Origin: Mermis nigrescens
Lineage: Eukaryota > Nematoda > Enoplea > Mermithida > Mermithidae
Assembly (NCBI GenBank): GCA_036768485.1
Contig: JAVLUZ010000145.1
Coordinates: 18,474,206-18,538,205, forward strand
Direction of reading: 5' to 3'
DNA length: 64,000 nt
In this document: positions 9,646 to 21,588 of the stretch, piece by piece
Layout: the number at the start of each line of letters is the position of its first letter
How positions within the stretch are numbered: position 1 is the first letter of the stretch
Program-made: the position numbers and the translations under genes
The notes under the pieces: generated by a model
What the model saw: only the letters and a program-made list of their open reading frames with translations
Told to the model about the DNA's origin: nothing
Database searches by the model: none

Positions 9646-12261
9646 CAGTGATCGGACCGAGGGTACTTTTTGGACCCCAGGCCGAGGCGACTTAAAATCC
9701 TTGCCTCGACCGAGGCCGAGGGTCAAGCTTATACACCTATACCCATTAATAGTACTCTTAGAATATTTTGTAAGCACATGAGCTATAGAACAATCGTAAT
9801 ATTAAACACTTTATCGAATGTACAATTCATTCTTATTTTCAATAATAGTAGATTAAATGTGTGAAGGATTTATTGAATAAAGTCAGCAGCATGAAAGCAT
9901 CTTTAATTTAACAAGTTGCCTGTAGACTTGGAAAAGTTAATAAAAAATATGGCTGAACAAGCAGTTAAAAAATTTTATAAATATAAATAAGAAAAGAGTG
10001 TCGAAGAAATAAATGAACAAACGAAATATCTGCAGTAATGCATGTTTAAACACGCTTTTCAGTCATCCAATTCTGGTGTGGTAGGTAATATGACGGAAAG
10101 TGCACTGTACTTTCCGATCATACATAGTTTCCCAAGGTCCAGACTTGAGGGGGCTGAAATCCCAAAATGGGGGACCAGTAAATTAAGAATTAAGTAGTCT
10201 TTAATTATTAGCCTTCACCATTTTTTGTACGAGCTTCTTTGTGCACGCACAAAGATCTCCGAGAAGGTATTTGTGTGAGCGTAACGTACTACCAGTGTGT
10301 GACTTTACAACCGGCATGCAGTCCTAAACAGTGTTTTTTTGCGCAAGATACCTTTGTACATGTACAAAGATGGTATTCAAAAGTCTTCGAACGTTTTGTG
10401 CATGCAAATTTTTGTGTACTATATCATGGTATAGTAGCGATTTTAGTTTGGTAAAACAGGGTTTTTCGACCTTTGGTAGTGTATCTTAGCTAATTTCTGG
10501 ATTCTAAATATTTGACATTTTTCCATTCTAAATGCAAATTCTACCATTTTAACGATATATAGGTCAGACAATCACTGATTTCGGCGCGAAGCGCCGAAAA
10601 ATTTCCGAAAGATTTACACCTTTTTACAGTTTTTGTTTTCCCGAAAATCTTTGTACATGTACAAAGACGGTCCTGAAAAATCTTTGTACATGGGGAAAAA
10701 ATCTTTACCGAATACAAAAAAAACCGTGGCCTGAATTTAGTTGATAATATTCGGCCTGAATTTAGTTGATAATATTAGTTCGGCGCCAAGCGCCGAAATT
10801 TTAATCAGCTTTTGATGGAATTTACACATAAAACTCGACTGAGAAAGCTAAAACAACTTGTACTACAAAATCAGAAATAATAAAGACTTTATAATATGCC
10901 AATTAAATCTTGTAATAAGCATTACTGCGCTTATAAATCAAATGCAACATCAGGATAAATTAAGTCAATTTTTATCTTTGACTAACAAAAAAGAGCAAAG
11001 TTATTAAATAGTACTTCTTTTTGCATAAAATTTTTGAAAACAGTTAAATAAATACAAAATAATAACAGAAAGTCATCAATATGATTGAGAAAAAATAATA
11101 ATAATAATGATAATAATGATAATAATAATAACAAATAAAATAAAATATATAAATAAAAACTAAAAGGTAAATAAATTAGGCATGCTGTTAGTATAAAAGA
11201 AACAAAAAGGCGCGAGAAATAGTATATACACATGTACATAAAAAGTACGCAAAATTATATTATGATAAATTACGGGTTTTACGAGGCGCCGGAGTATAAG
11301 TGAAACGAGAAGAAGTATGTACGAGTATACACAAAAAAATACACAAAATAAAGATGCCTAGATTTCCCAAACATTGATTTTGGAGTGTTTAATGCCCCTG
11401 CTTCAATCTAAATGCAGTATATTAGATAACTTTTAGTATGGCAGAAGTGCACCTAACTATTAGAATTTCACGAAGTTATACGGTATTTTTGAATGTAAGC
11501 AAGAGTAAATAGACAAACTATCACTATAAAACATGCATGTAACAGCTCAAAATTTTCGGAGAGGGCCTCCTCGGCATACATGTAACGGCTGGAAATTTCG
11601 GGTATGAGTCCTGACCATTTTTAGAAGGAGAGGGTTAGCGACTCCAATTCTAGGTCAAAAATGGCAAAGACATCTAAAAATAGCCAAAAGAAGCGCAAGT
11701 TTTCGCCAAAAATGGGGTAGGGTAGTCAAAAATTATCTTACTTCGGAGTTGGTTCAGCGCTTAAAGGTGTGGGTGGGAGATGCCCCAAACCCCCTGTTAT
11801 ATGTATATTTCTCGGCCAGTTTTAGGGGGGTGAGCGGCTCCGATTTTCGGCCAAAAGTGCCAAAAACACCTAAAAATAGCCAAAAAGCTCAAGTTTTCGC
11901 CAAAAATGGAAAGGGTGGGTCCAAATTTTCTGACATTGGGGGGAATGTGTGTTTCTGATCCATGTAGCGAGCATGAGAATTAAAACTTAGTCATCATATG
12001 AATAATCGATTGGCACTTTGCTGTACATACAAACTCGGTGTAACTGGGTACGCGCCTAAAACCATAAGAAAAGCCCACAGGTAAAAAACAGCCTGTGTAC
12101 TGCAGATGCATTCTAAATAGTTAATATTCATCGGATATATTAAACTTATTCAAATTTGATTTCAACCCTCGGCGCCTCGGCACTTTTCAGCTTCGCCCTC
12201 GGCGCCGAGGCCGAGGCTCCAAAAAACGCCGAGCCTTGCCGAGGCCTCGGTCCGATCACTG
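9646..12261. mobile_element. hAT-like element of 2.6 kb with 17-bp TIRs
   Basis: The left terminus CAGTGATCGGACCGAGG (9646-9662) is the exact reverse complement of the right terminus CCTCGGTCCGATCACTG (12245-12261). The flanking octamers GACACTGC (9638-9645) and GACACAGC (12262-12269) differ at one base. CCGAGG-rich subterminal sequence repeats at both ends (about 9690-9725 and 12165-12245). The interior holds a family R0 MITE (10329-10728), an ATAA-rich low-complexity stretch (about 11090-11165) and R4-type pieces. No transposase frame is seen, so it is non-autonomous or decayed. Confidence 0.8.
10329..10728 (+). mobile_element. hAT-like MITE, family R0, nested
   Basis: The element begins CAGTGTTTTTTTGC and ends AAAAAACCGTG. 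It contains the GGCGCGAAGCGCC hairpin (about 10581) and TCTTTGTACATGTAC boxes. It lies wholly inside the larger hAT-like element. The flanks agree only weakly. Confidence 0.7.
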
Positions 12262-12311
12262 GACACAGCCAAAATTTACACGCAAAAAAAGTTCAATAAC
12301 TTACATATACT

Positions 12312-12548
12312 CATACCTGGGGCTTCGGGGTATGCACAACCCCCCCCCCGAGGAACCAAAATACCCCCCAGAATTAAATTTTTGTAAATTTTTTTGTTTT
12401 TCGCAATTTTTGATGCCATTGGATAGTGCTCGATGAGAAACGTTGAAAATAGTGTTTTTCCACCATACCACCATTTTTTAAGGCCGTTTTTTACTTTTAG
12501 AAAATTCTTGCACACCTCCCCCCAGAACTTTGATAGCGCCCACCTATG
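12312..12548 (+). mobile_element. hAT-like MITE, family R2
   Basis: The element begins CATACCTGGGGC and ends GCCCACCTATG, with the family's interior (GATGCCATTGGATAGTGCT and GATGAGAAACGTTGAAAA). No clean flanking duplication was found. Confidence 0.6.
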
Positions 12549-13371
12549 GTCTTGACACTACACTTGTCCATGAATTGCAAGAATAATTTGCTATAATATT
12601 TTTTGTTCGCATTGTGATATTAGCGATTTCAATTTTTTTATTGATAAAATATGCATCTGTTATACAACGTCATGTCAAAGTAAAGTTTGTATATATGTAC
12701 GTGCATTACGCGCAGTTCTCGCCTCGAGATATGAAAACTTAATCCTTAAGTTTTGCTTGGCCTATGTTCAGACATGCACAGCATGGAAAATGTGAGGGAA
12801 TGAAATTTAAATGCGTTTGCTGGGCTAAGAAAGTGTATACGCGTCAACAACATTATTTATCGACCTTTCTGACGATGCTCTATCTTTCCGAAGCGTTAAA
12901 ACTGAAAACATTAAAAAAATTTAAAACACATCTGAATAACTACAATAATTTGAACGACGCACAGGTTGAAATTTAATCTATGGCGGGAAGCGCCGAAAGT
13001 CTGAAACTTTTGAGCAAATAGATGACTAAAAATGTTCAAAGCAGCACTTTTCTACGAACTTTTGGAATTTTTTTGGAAAATTGCGAATTCTTCGGGGTGA
13101 AAAAATTTCTGTCGGTTTAAACGCCCCTCCCCTTCCCAAGATCATGTAGTATGCCTGTGTTATTAATTGAAGTTGCATCGAATTTCATCGTCGGTAGCCA
13201 CCAGACATGCACAGCATGTGAATTCTGGGGATTTTAAAATGCATTTTTTGGGCTCAAAATTGGTGAATAAGCGTCAAAAACGTCGTTTTTAAAAACTCGG
13301 GGCTGTTCATCCCCCCGTATCATGTATATTGATAGCCCTGCTGCGTTTTAATTTCCTCTTTTCCATCTTAA

Positions 13372-13602
<231 letters not shown>

Positions 13603-13743
13603 TAAATTCAAGCGGATTTTTAGTTACTATATATTTGTATGGAAAACGAGCCTTATTTCTAAACTCCGAATTTTTAACTGAAAAAATAATATACTAGCAA
13701 GTGTAAATGCTCCGATAGTACAAAAAGGACGAATATATATGGA

Positions 13744-14587
13744 ACTAGCAAAGAAAAATGCTCCGATGGAACAAATGAGACCAATATACTGGGCTTGTGG
13801 ATTATTAAGGATGTAAAAGGAGTGGACTTGGAAAAGCTACCTATGAATGGTATATGTCTAAAGTCGGAAAATCTGTTAAAAATCAAGACTTTCTCTAAGC
13901 AACGCAAAAATCGAAGTATATTCAGCGGCCTGCAGATTGAAATAGACTATTGAACCAAAAACGATTGGAAAAGCAGCAAGTTAGCTATGGAAAAGTAGAT
14001 GGAGTAAAGTAAAAGCAACTTTGAAAGTCAATTGAATGAACTGGCAAATGTCGATGCATTCAAGACAATCAAATCAGTTGTTGGCTATAAGCAGTATGAA
14101 ACGCGTAAACTTACGTAAAACAGACTACACGTAGGTACGCTTGCTGCCCGCAACGATTTGTTGCACTAAGCAATTGACGCCAGGTTTGCTTGCTATAATG
14201 CTCATGATAATAAAATAAAACACCTTTAAATATAATTGCAGTTGGTTTTCTATTAATCTTGATACAAAGCAAGTTAGCGTTGCAGCTTGTCAGCAATTTA
14301 TAAAAAGTATACACTTCAGATCATATCTATAACCTATTATGTGAAGCATTGAAAATTAGTTTAAGTTTGTTACATTTCTTTAGAGGCCGCAGAATATAGT
14401 TCGATTTTTGGCGTTGCTTAGAGAAAGTCTGATTTTAATCACATTTTACGACTTCAGACATATACATAGGTAGCTTTTTCCTAGTCCACTCCTTTTACAT
14501 CCGTAATAATCCACAATCCCAAGTATATTCGTCTTTTTTGTTCCATCGGAGCATTTTTCTTTGCTAGTACCCTACTTTTAATTTGCA
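13744..14587. mobile_element. Foldback core with about 190-bp TIRs, copy a
   Basis: Left ACTAGCAAAGAAAAATGCTC (13744) and right GCATTTTTCTTTGCTAGT are inverted. Both TIRs run about 190 bp to a GGCCGCAGAATATA/TATATTC.GCGGCC box. Between them is a relic reading VDAFKTI in one frame, also seen in the other cores. Confidence 0.75.
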
Positions 14588-16045
14588 TGATTTGAGTAAA
14601 TCAATAAGTAAACACATACATAAACGTGCCGCAATAATCATAGCAGTCCAAGAACGCGAAAACAACATTGTTCTGAGCATCAGCATAAGCTTTGCGCAAA
14701 TATTGCGTGTAAAGAACACTTACGCTCAGATTCGAAATCCTGACGTAACGTGCAACATTTTGAAAAAATTAAGCTGCTGCAATGCTCTGAAACTAAATTT
14801 AATTTTCAGCTTAAATTTTATTTCATATAATTATTGGGTTTGAAGAAACATACAGTCAAGTTCGTAATCCTGACCTTACGGAACATAATTTGAAAAAATT
14901 CACGTTTTGCAACGCTCTGGAAGTAAAATAAATTTGTTATGTAAAGTACACATTACGTATAAATCAATAGTGCAAACTTTACGTAACTACTGGTTGTAGA
15001 GAATACTAACAGTCAGATTCGTAATTCTGACGATATGTAAAACATTTTGAAGAAGTAAGCTTCCGTAAGACTCTAGAAGTAAACTTAATTTGCAGTATAA
15101 ACTTTACACAACCCCAGAGTATACAGAAGATTTTAGTTGGATTTGTAATTCTGATATTACGATCAGATTAACATTTATGAAAAAATTATGTTTTCACAAT
15201 GGCCTGAAGACAAATATACATTAGATGTAAACCACTTTACACCACTGCTGAGTGTAAAAAGACGCGCCCGACTGGCGTATCATGTTTGATTCTTGGTAAA
15301 TTTTTAAATATGATATCATGTCCAGACTCATAAGTGGAGAAGTTGGCAGAAAAAACAAGACAGAAACACGTTTAACACCCAAGTTTTTTACTCTACACCT
15401 CTCGAAAAAGCTGAATATTGATGTAAAACGCGGTATGCTGCGAAGTGTAGCTCTTGAAACGCACTTTATTTTTATTCTATTCAATTTATCCCGACTTTTA
15501 ACTGGAGAAGCGGGCAGAGAAATCTTAGACAAAACTGTTTTTTACACCACCCACTAGAATGTAAAGTTTAAACCCCTAGATCGAACTCCGTATTGAGTGT
15601 TGAAAAGTTTGCTGGTAAGCAGAAAGTAGCCTTTAAGCCAGCGTACATTTCTATCAGAAAAAATTTCTTGGGATCTTTATACTATTCACATTGCCACTCT
15701 GCAATTATGTCACTTTTCGAGAAAATAAAACAGAACTTCTGATCTTACTCAATTATCTACAATTTAAAAAAACCAGACTAAGCAGAATGCAAAACTGAGC
15801 TAGAAAAATCGAGCGTCCTACCAACATTCAAAATAGCTACATGTTATAGCGTTACAGTAAAACTTTACACGCTCTTTACACATGCATTATTTTTTTAAAA
15901 AAAAGACCCGCAGCGAATTTTTTTGTTATCTTCCTTTTAAAAAGGACCGCACCTCCCAGATGTGCTCCTTTATAGCTGTAGGGGTGCACAGGTGTTAGTG
16001 GCACCCAAGTTTATTATAGGTACGCGCTAAGGCGCTACCTATGAT
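14588..16045 (-). mobile_element. Foldback arm, copy a
   Basis: The arm runs from the core outward with repeated GTGTAAA/TTTACAC words. It ends in the GC-rich hairpin AGGTACGCGC..GCGCTACCT plus ATGAT at 16045. It is the same orientation and content as 28508-30079 plus 43764-44661, but more diverged. Confidence 0.75.
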
Positions 16046-16530
16046 TACGTATCATTGAGGACATAATATGAGGCGACTAGGGAAAGTTACCTATTTACAT
16101 ATGTTTCTGAAAGTTGAAAGCGTCTACTAAAAATTAGACTTCCGCTAAAAACGCAAAAAAATCGAAGTATATTCTGCGGCCTGCAGAAGGGAGTTGCACC
16201 TCCGACATAAAAATAAATGACTTGAATAGTTTATTTCTAGAAAAGAAGCGATCACTGATCAAGAGATAACTTGGCACGCATTGCTAAGGGGCAGCAATTT
16301 ACAAGATAAAATGCTTATAATTCATTTATGAAGGCATTGCTGATTAAGCAAATATTGGTTATATGTATATTGATAAGAGAGTAAATCGGTTATTAGAGGA
16401 CATCAAAGCTTCTTGATAATCTTTTTTCTGATCCAGTGCACAGTTTTTTGTGAAGGCACGCTTTTTCAGAAGCTGCAGCATATACTTAGATTTTTGCGAT
16501 TTTAAGCGAAAGTCTAATTTTTAGTAGAAT
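16046..16530. repeat. Partial foldback core copy
   Basis: A left-TIR remnant (about 16060-16193, with AATCGAAGTATATTCTGCGG) and a right-TIR remnant (about 16468-16510) face each other. Both lack the outer ends. Confidence 0.5.
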
Positions 16531-16742
16531 TTGCATGAAAACAATAGCGATAAGGGCATCGATCTATGACATCAAATATATACGAATTAATGGAAGAAAA
16601 TTCTCTAGATGAATGAATTGGACAGTCTACTGGTCGAAAAATAAGTATATGTTCCTGAAATTATACTGTTAGGGGCCATTTGACGCTTTTTCATGGTTCA
16701 GGGCAATAGGTTCCGGTCCAGGATGGTCGGAGGGGATAGCAT

Positions 16743-16895
16743 CATACGTGGGCAGCAAGAAAATTCTGGGATGCAAGATTTTTTGAAGGTCAAAAAATTG
16801 CGAAAAAAACGGAAAAAAATTTTCAAAAATTGAATTCTGGGGGGTATTTTGGTTTCTGGGGATGCATACCCCCCAAACCCCCACGCCCAGGTGTG
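16743..16895 (-). mobile_element. hAT-like MITE, family R2, short copy
   Basis: The element starts CATACGTGGGCAGC and ends CCACGCCCAGGTGTG. Its target duplication GATAGCAT is perfect (16735-16742 and 16896-16903). At 153 bp it is an internally deleted copy. Confidence 0.82.
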
Positions 16896-17181
16896 GATAG
16901 CATGCTTTTTAAAAGTCCTGGTATAGGTGTAGGATACCTCCACTCATGGGCGTATAAACGGGGTTCTGGGGTATGCACTTCTCCCCAACAAATTACTGCA
17001 GACCCAAGAATTCTATTTTTGTAACATTTTCGGCGATTCCCCCCCTGAATTTTCTTGCTGCCTAAGTATGCATGCCTCCCTCCATAAGTGCGCATGGACA
17101 AACTTTTAGGGGAGGGGGGTGAAAACCAAAATTGCTAGATAGCTAGGTGCTTCGTAAAAACGGCTCTATATTCCTTTTGGG

Positions 17182-17614
17182 CATGGTTTTTTTATTTTGC
17201 GAAGGTTTTTCCCGACGTACAAAGACTTTTAGGGACCGTCTTTGCACATGTACAAAGATTTTTGGGAAGGCAAAAACTGCAAAAAAGGTTTGAAATTCGC
17301 CGAACGTTTCGCCGCTTCGCGCCGAAATGAGTAATTGTATGTTCTATGTATGTATATATCTTTATAATGTCAGAAATCGCATTTTGAAAGGATAAATTTG
17401 AAATTTTTGGAGACGATTATCTGTGATTCTTGCCCTCAGAAACTCGGCAATTAGCTAAAATACTCTACCAAAGGTCAAACAACTCTGTTTTTGCCACACT
17501 AAAATCGCTACTGTACCATATTACAGTACCCAAAAATGTGTGTGTTCAAAATGTACAAAGACTTTTAGGGACCATCTTTGTGCATGTACAAACGGACCTT
17601 GTACCAAAAAACTG
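17182..17614 (-). mobile_element. hAT-like MITE, family R0, with perfect target duplication
   Basis: This 433-bp element starts CATGGTTTTTTT and ends ACCAAAAAACTG. It is flanked by perfect octamers CTTTTGGG (17174-17181 and 17615-17622). This copy defines the family's ends. Confidence 0.87.
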
Positions 17615-17935
17615 CTTTTGGGGTCAGAAAATTAGCTAAATAGTCTTTTTTGTCTCAGAAAAATAGCTGTATAGCCTTTTTGGATTCAAAACCATGGCCT
17701 TTTTGGGTAAAAATAGCTATGAATTCCTTTTTGGAGTCGAGAAAATAGCTACCTATACATCCTTTTGAAACTCAGAAAAGACAACTAAATAGCGTTTCTG
17801 GAGCTCAAAAAATGCTACATGCTAGTTTTCTGATCCCAAAAAGGCTGTATAGCTAATTTTCTGAGTCCACAGAGGCTATACAGCAATGGTTTTTTCGGCC
17901 AAAATCGCTGTATAGCTATCAGTTTTTCAAAGCTC
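17615..17935. repeat. Degenerate minisatellite that reverses orientation
   Basis: Loose units of roughly 35-45 bp (AGCTATATAGCCTTTTTGG-like, separated by CAGAAAAT) run to about 17790. They then continue as their reverse complement (ATTTTCTGAGTCC, GCTGTATAGC), giving a palindromic array. Confidence 0.55.
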
Positions 17936-18077
17936 AGGGGGTAATACCCGTCCTCAAGCCCCCATGCTCATGCATGCCTCCCTCCCAGTGTGCATGTGTG
18001 TATTTGGATGTTGATTTAAAGAATAATTGAATTTAAGAATATTTATACAATTTTAAAAAATCATAAATTCTCTAAAG

Positions 18078-18422
18078 ATCGAGAAAGAAACGGAAGAGAA
18101 ACGTCACAAAACGGACTCGTCGAAAAAAGACTCTGACAGTACTAAGCATCATAAGAGCAAAAAATCAACCTCGGACAGAGACGGAAAATCTCCGAGCAGC
18201 AGAGGCAGATCTTCTGAAAAAAGTAGAAGCTCGGCTAAAGAACAGGAGAAAAGTTCGGAAAGGGAAACAAAGCGCGGCAAAGATCGAAGGAAGCAAAACG
18301 GCGATGACGAAAAAGAAAGAAGCAAAAAAAGGTCGCGTTCCAGGTCGCCCAGAAAATCCAGGCGGAAGAGTTCGTCGAAGTCGCCGTCCGATGTATCCAG
18401 AAGCAGAAAGAAAAAACGTTGA
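18078..18422 (+). CDS. U2SURP: U2SURP terminal exon G: RS-rich tail
   Basis: After acceptor tctaaag there are 114 codons and stop TGA at 18420-18422. The frame begins IEKETEEKRHK. It becomes strongly basic with many Ser-Arg and Ser-Lys pairs (KKRSRSRSPRKSRRKSSSK) and ends VSRSRKKKR. Vertebrate U2SURP has the same kind of terminus, and such RS domains contact other spliceosomal SR proteins and are phosphorylated. The tail looks shorter than the vertebrate one. Exon F ends on a whole codon and this exon starts on one, so phase agrees. Confidence 0.92.
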   Translation: MEKETEEKRHKTDSSKKDSDSTKHHKSKKSTSDRDGKSPSSRGRSSEKSRSSAKEQEKSSERETKRGKDRRKQNGDDEKERSKKRSRSRSPRKSRRKSSSKSPSDVSRSRKKKR

Positions 18423-19375
18423 TCTTATGTAGATTTTCCTGAATATTTTTGTTTTTCTCTTCTGCAGTATCGCAAAATATTCAAATTTATGTTACTCGGA
18501 TGGTCAGCATGGTAATTCTGGAAGAGGGCGGAAGCAAAAAAATTTTAAGTACTCACTTTTTAGGCTCAAGAACGATATATGCACGTCAATAATTTTCGAT
18601 GTTTCTGGCGATGCTTTTTTCATATACGATGAAAACGAAAATTTTTTAGAAGAATATAGTTATAAGCATAACTGGGCGTGGGGGGTTTGGGGGTATGCAT
18701 ACCCCTAGATTCCAAAGTCCCCCAGAAACTGAAATACCCCCTCCCGAGAATTCAATTTTTGAAATTTTATTTGTTTCTTTCGCATTTTTTTATGCCAATG
18801 GATAGTACTCGATGAGAAACGTTGAAAAATTGTGTTTTTTCGCCATACCACCATTTTTAAGGTCATTTTATGACCTTTGAAAAAATCTTGTACCCCCAGA
18901 ACTTTGGTGCCGCCCAACGCAAAATTTAGCTGCTGACTGTCTTCTTCAACGCTCGTTTGTGTCATTATTTAGTATTTGCAGATACTGTAGAATCGTTGAG
19001 TAGCTTAAAATGTTTTGACTTTACTCTTTGCGATTGAAAGATATATTCACGTGCCTAATTAAATACCAAATACCTACCTATAGTCAGTTTCATTTATTCG
19101 AGAGCTTTTTCAGTAAATTCCTTTTTCAAGGCTACAATATGCCTAAGTTATTTACTGTACTGACAGAAAAGCCGAGTGGGGGCGTGCGGTCACCATTCTT
19201 TTATTTTTAATGCAGTAAATCGTCCATATAGACTTAATTCATGCGACTGATTAGTGCCGTGACGTACTACAGTGAGTGTGCTAAATAAAAATCTTGCAGC
19301 AGGAATCGAACCCGTGTCGCTTCGACGACAATCAGACGTTCTACCACTATGCGAAGTCTTCGGCGATGTTTATAG
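18423..19375. other. U2SURP 3' flank with R2 copy
   Basis: This contains the 3' UTR and intergenic sequence. A family R2 copy sits at about 18667-18915 (starts CATAACTGGGCGTGG). I found no AATAAA close to the stop codon, so the transcript end is not placed. Confidence 0.6.
19293..19365 (-). other. tRNA-like relic
   Basis: On the minus strand there is an A-box-like TAGTGGTAGAACG and a B box GGTTCGATTCC at tRNA spacing. The acceptor and D stems do not pair well, so this is more likely a SINE head or pseudogene than a working tRNA. Confidence 0.4.
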
Positions 19376-19469
19376 TCTAATGTGTTTACGGTCGATTTAT
19401 GGCAAGCTGAGCGCGCGAATTCCATCCGCATGTTACATGATCTGCTGAAAGACGAGAATAACTTATGCC
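19376..19469 (+). CDS. Exon-like stretch of an unrecognised gene (1)
   Basis: An acceptor gtttatag precedes and a strong donor gtaaga follows. One frame is open with protein-like composition: FTVDLWQAERANSIRML, then HDLLKDENNLC. It is 94 bases long and ends one base into a codon. I do not recognise the family. It lies on the same strand as, and downstream of, U2SURP. The next candidate exon (21474) does not join in phase directly, so an exon between them was missed or the two are unrelated. Confidence 0.5.
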
Positions 19470-19912
19470 GTAAGAAATTTCATTGAAAAACCCTTCCTAT
19501 GTATGCACATAGATACAGTTGTCTCTAAATGGTCTAGAGTAAGTAGGGAAGATGGATATACTGTAGCCAACGAAAAGATTTGCTGAAAAAGCTCACAGAT
19601 AAATGAAACAAACTGTATTCAGGTCGGCAAAGGGAAATGCCTTACATTGATTTATTTTCCCGAAATTGACCTCTCGGTTGAGTGGTAACCACACGTGGGC
19701 GTTGGGAGGTGGGTTCGCACCCCTCCCCCAGATCAAGTACCCCCGCAGATAACTGTAGACTCCTAAAATTCTATTGATAATAACATTTATGGCAATTTTC
19801 GGCGATTTCACCTCCACAAGAATTTTCTTGCCCATAAAAAAATAAGAAAGATAAAGATAATTTGCAAGATAAAGGAATGAAAAAGATAAAATGGAAATAT
19901 GTTCGCCTGGGC

Positions 19913-20144
19913 CTATAGTCTGTTTTACTTTATTTTGAGGTTTCCTTTGAATTTAATCCGCATGAATCAGGCTACAAACCTGGTTTAAACTTTTGATGCA
20001 GTAAGGCGCTTTGGCAATACCAAGCGTCTCACCATAACTCGGTATATTGTATAGAATATCAAAACTATACTGTTAGTTTAAACCACTTTAGTAGGCACTT
20101 TAAATTTTTTTCAAAAACCTCAAACTTAAATGAAACGGACCATA
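19913..20144. mobile_element. MITE with CTATAGTCTGTTT ends, copy 1
   Basis: The left TATAGTCTGTTT and right AAATGAAACGGACCATA are imperfect inverted repeats, with AACCTCAAA boxes inside each. Related copies are at 48043-48262 and 58578-58823. Confidence 0.6.
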
Positions 20145-20161
20145 AGAGAATGATGTATGTG

Positions 20162-20300
20162 CAGTGACGGATCCAGGATTTCCTAAGGGGGGCGGTACCC
20201 TGGGCGGAACCCCGACGTGGGCGGAAAAATTAGCCGTTTTAACCCGAAAATCGGTCAAAAAAACCTTAATTTTGGGCCAATCCCCCTAAATCCGCCCCTG
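20162..20300 (+). mobile_element. hAT-like MITE, 139 bp
   Basis: The ends CAGTGACGGATCCAGG and TCCGCCCCTG are typical hAT MITE termini. The 8-bp duplication TGTATGTG is perfect (20154-20161 and 20301-20308). Confidence 0.88.
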
Positions 20301-20604
20301 TGTATGTGAAGTGCAATAAACGAGAGTGGGCATGCAAAGCAGCCAACTTAATGCCCTAACTTTTACACCTGAGGTCAAAGAGGTGATAGGCATTAAGCAC
20401 ACATAAATATAGGTTTTGGGGTTTACCCGCGGTATCTGACTGGCCCACGTACCACTACTACTGACTGACAGCAAGTCACTTCTTTTTTCACAAGCACCAA
20501 AACCCTGCTCTGTGCGCCTGTACAAAGTATAGTCGCAACAGTTATTAATTTTTTCAAACTTCTCTTTTTTCTTAGGCTTAGACTTAGATCAACGTGAGTG
20601 CTGC

Positions 20605-20830
20605 TGTAACGATTTGCAGGTGCTCGAGCGATCAAAATTGGAACAGTGAAACGGATTATATACTGTAGTTAGTTGCTTGTAGTATTAATACTGTAATGTA
20701 TATGTACAATCTAGTTTGTCTAGTTTAGTAATAGTCACGTGTCGTTTTTACCACTATAAGTACTTCATGCAGTCTTAATTAATGCTCATTCTTCTTCATT
20801 AAACTTCGATATATAGCTCGCCCGGCTACA
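20605..20830 (+). mobile_element. Gypsy-type LTR, 226 bp
   Basis: The LTR starts TGTAACGATT and ends GGCTACA. It is followed at once by TTTGGGGGGCAATCTGGG, which resembles a Ty3/Gypsy primer-binding site. It is nearly identical to the 3' LTR at 47801-48026 in the same orientation. No internal retrotransposon domain follows, so it is a solo or 5' LTR left by decay. Confidence 0.75.
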
Positions 20831-21473
20831 TTTGGGGGGCAATCTGGGAAATGCGCATCCCAGGTTACCCCTAAATTCCTTGTTTTGAGGAGATATGTGT
20901 CGACGGCCGAATATAGAGTCCTGCGTCTGTTGCATTCTTAATCTTACACCGTTAAACCGACTTGACCTATGTGGTCCGACGATTTTATCAATATTTAGCT
21001 ACGACATCGCTAATTTTACTTAACCTCTCGCATGTATTCTCGATGACGCAGTGACTGAACCGCTACATCAGGTTCTTTTTAAGGAAAAGAGGTTTTGTGT
21101 ATATTGTTGTATATAAACAAATTCACTGCTTGATTTTTCCAAATAGTCAGCCTCGAAACTTTAAAAGTAGCCATCGTTCATTATAGAACTAGAACTCAAT
21201 GCTTCAGGACTAATTAATTATTTATTCAATCTGATTTTCTGGGTATTTTCTCTTTGGTAATACATTTGTAATTATTTCCAACATTTTTAAGTCGATTTCT
21301 CATGAACGATAGACTCCATTGTTAAATATTTTAATGCATTTGTATGTACATCACAGTTGTGTATGCTCTCCATATACTGTATATTTTTGCTTTCGTTATC
21401 ATGAGCCCTTAGGCCAAAGTTTTGGTGCACTATTTAATTTTATTTTGTTCATATAGTGTATTTTGGGTTGCAG

Positions 21474-21588
21474 TAGCGAGAAGCCCACGAGCAAAACCGA
21501 TGATTCGCGTAAAATTCGAGAATTTTCCTACCAGTTGTTGCAAGGGAAAATAGGCCAAGAAAATTCTAAAATTCCGAAAGTTACTTAA
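21474..21588 (+). CDS. Exon-like stretch of an unrecognised gene (2), terminal
   Basis: An acceptor attttgggttgcag precedes. The frame beginning one base in reads SEKPTSKTDDSRKIREFSYQ, then LLQGKIGQENSKIPKVT, and stops at TAA (21586-21588). The composition looks like a real charged C-terminus. I do not recognise it. A second frame is also open for part of the length, which lowers confidence. Confidence 0.42.

Larger units (their letters stand above)
19470..21473. other. MITE-rich gap between two exon-like pieces
   Basis: This holds an R2/R3-like fragment (about 19690-19830), a MITE with CTATAGTC ends (19913-20144), a small hAT-like MITE (20162-20300) and a Gypsy-type LTR (20605-20830). Nothing else was recognised. 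Confidence 0.6.

Noticed and set aside
19293..19365. Functional tRNA gene
   Set aside because: The A and B boxes are present, but the acceptor and D stems do not pair.
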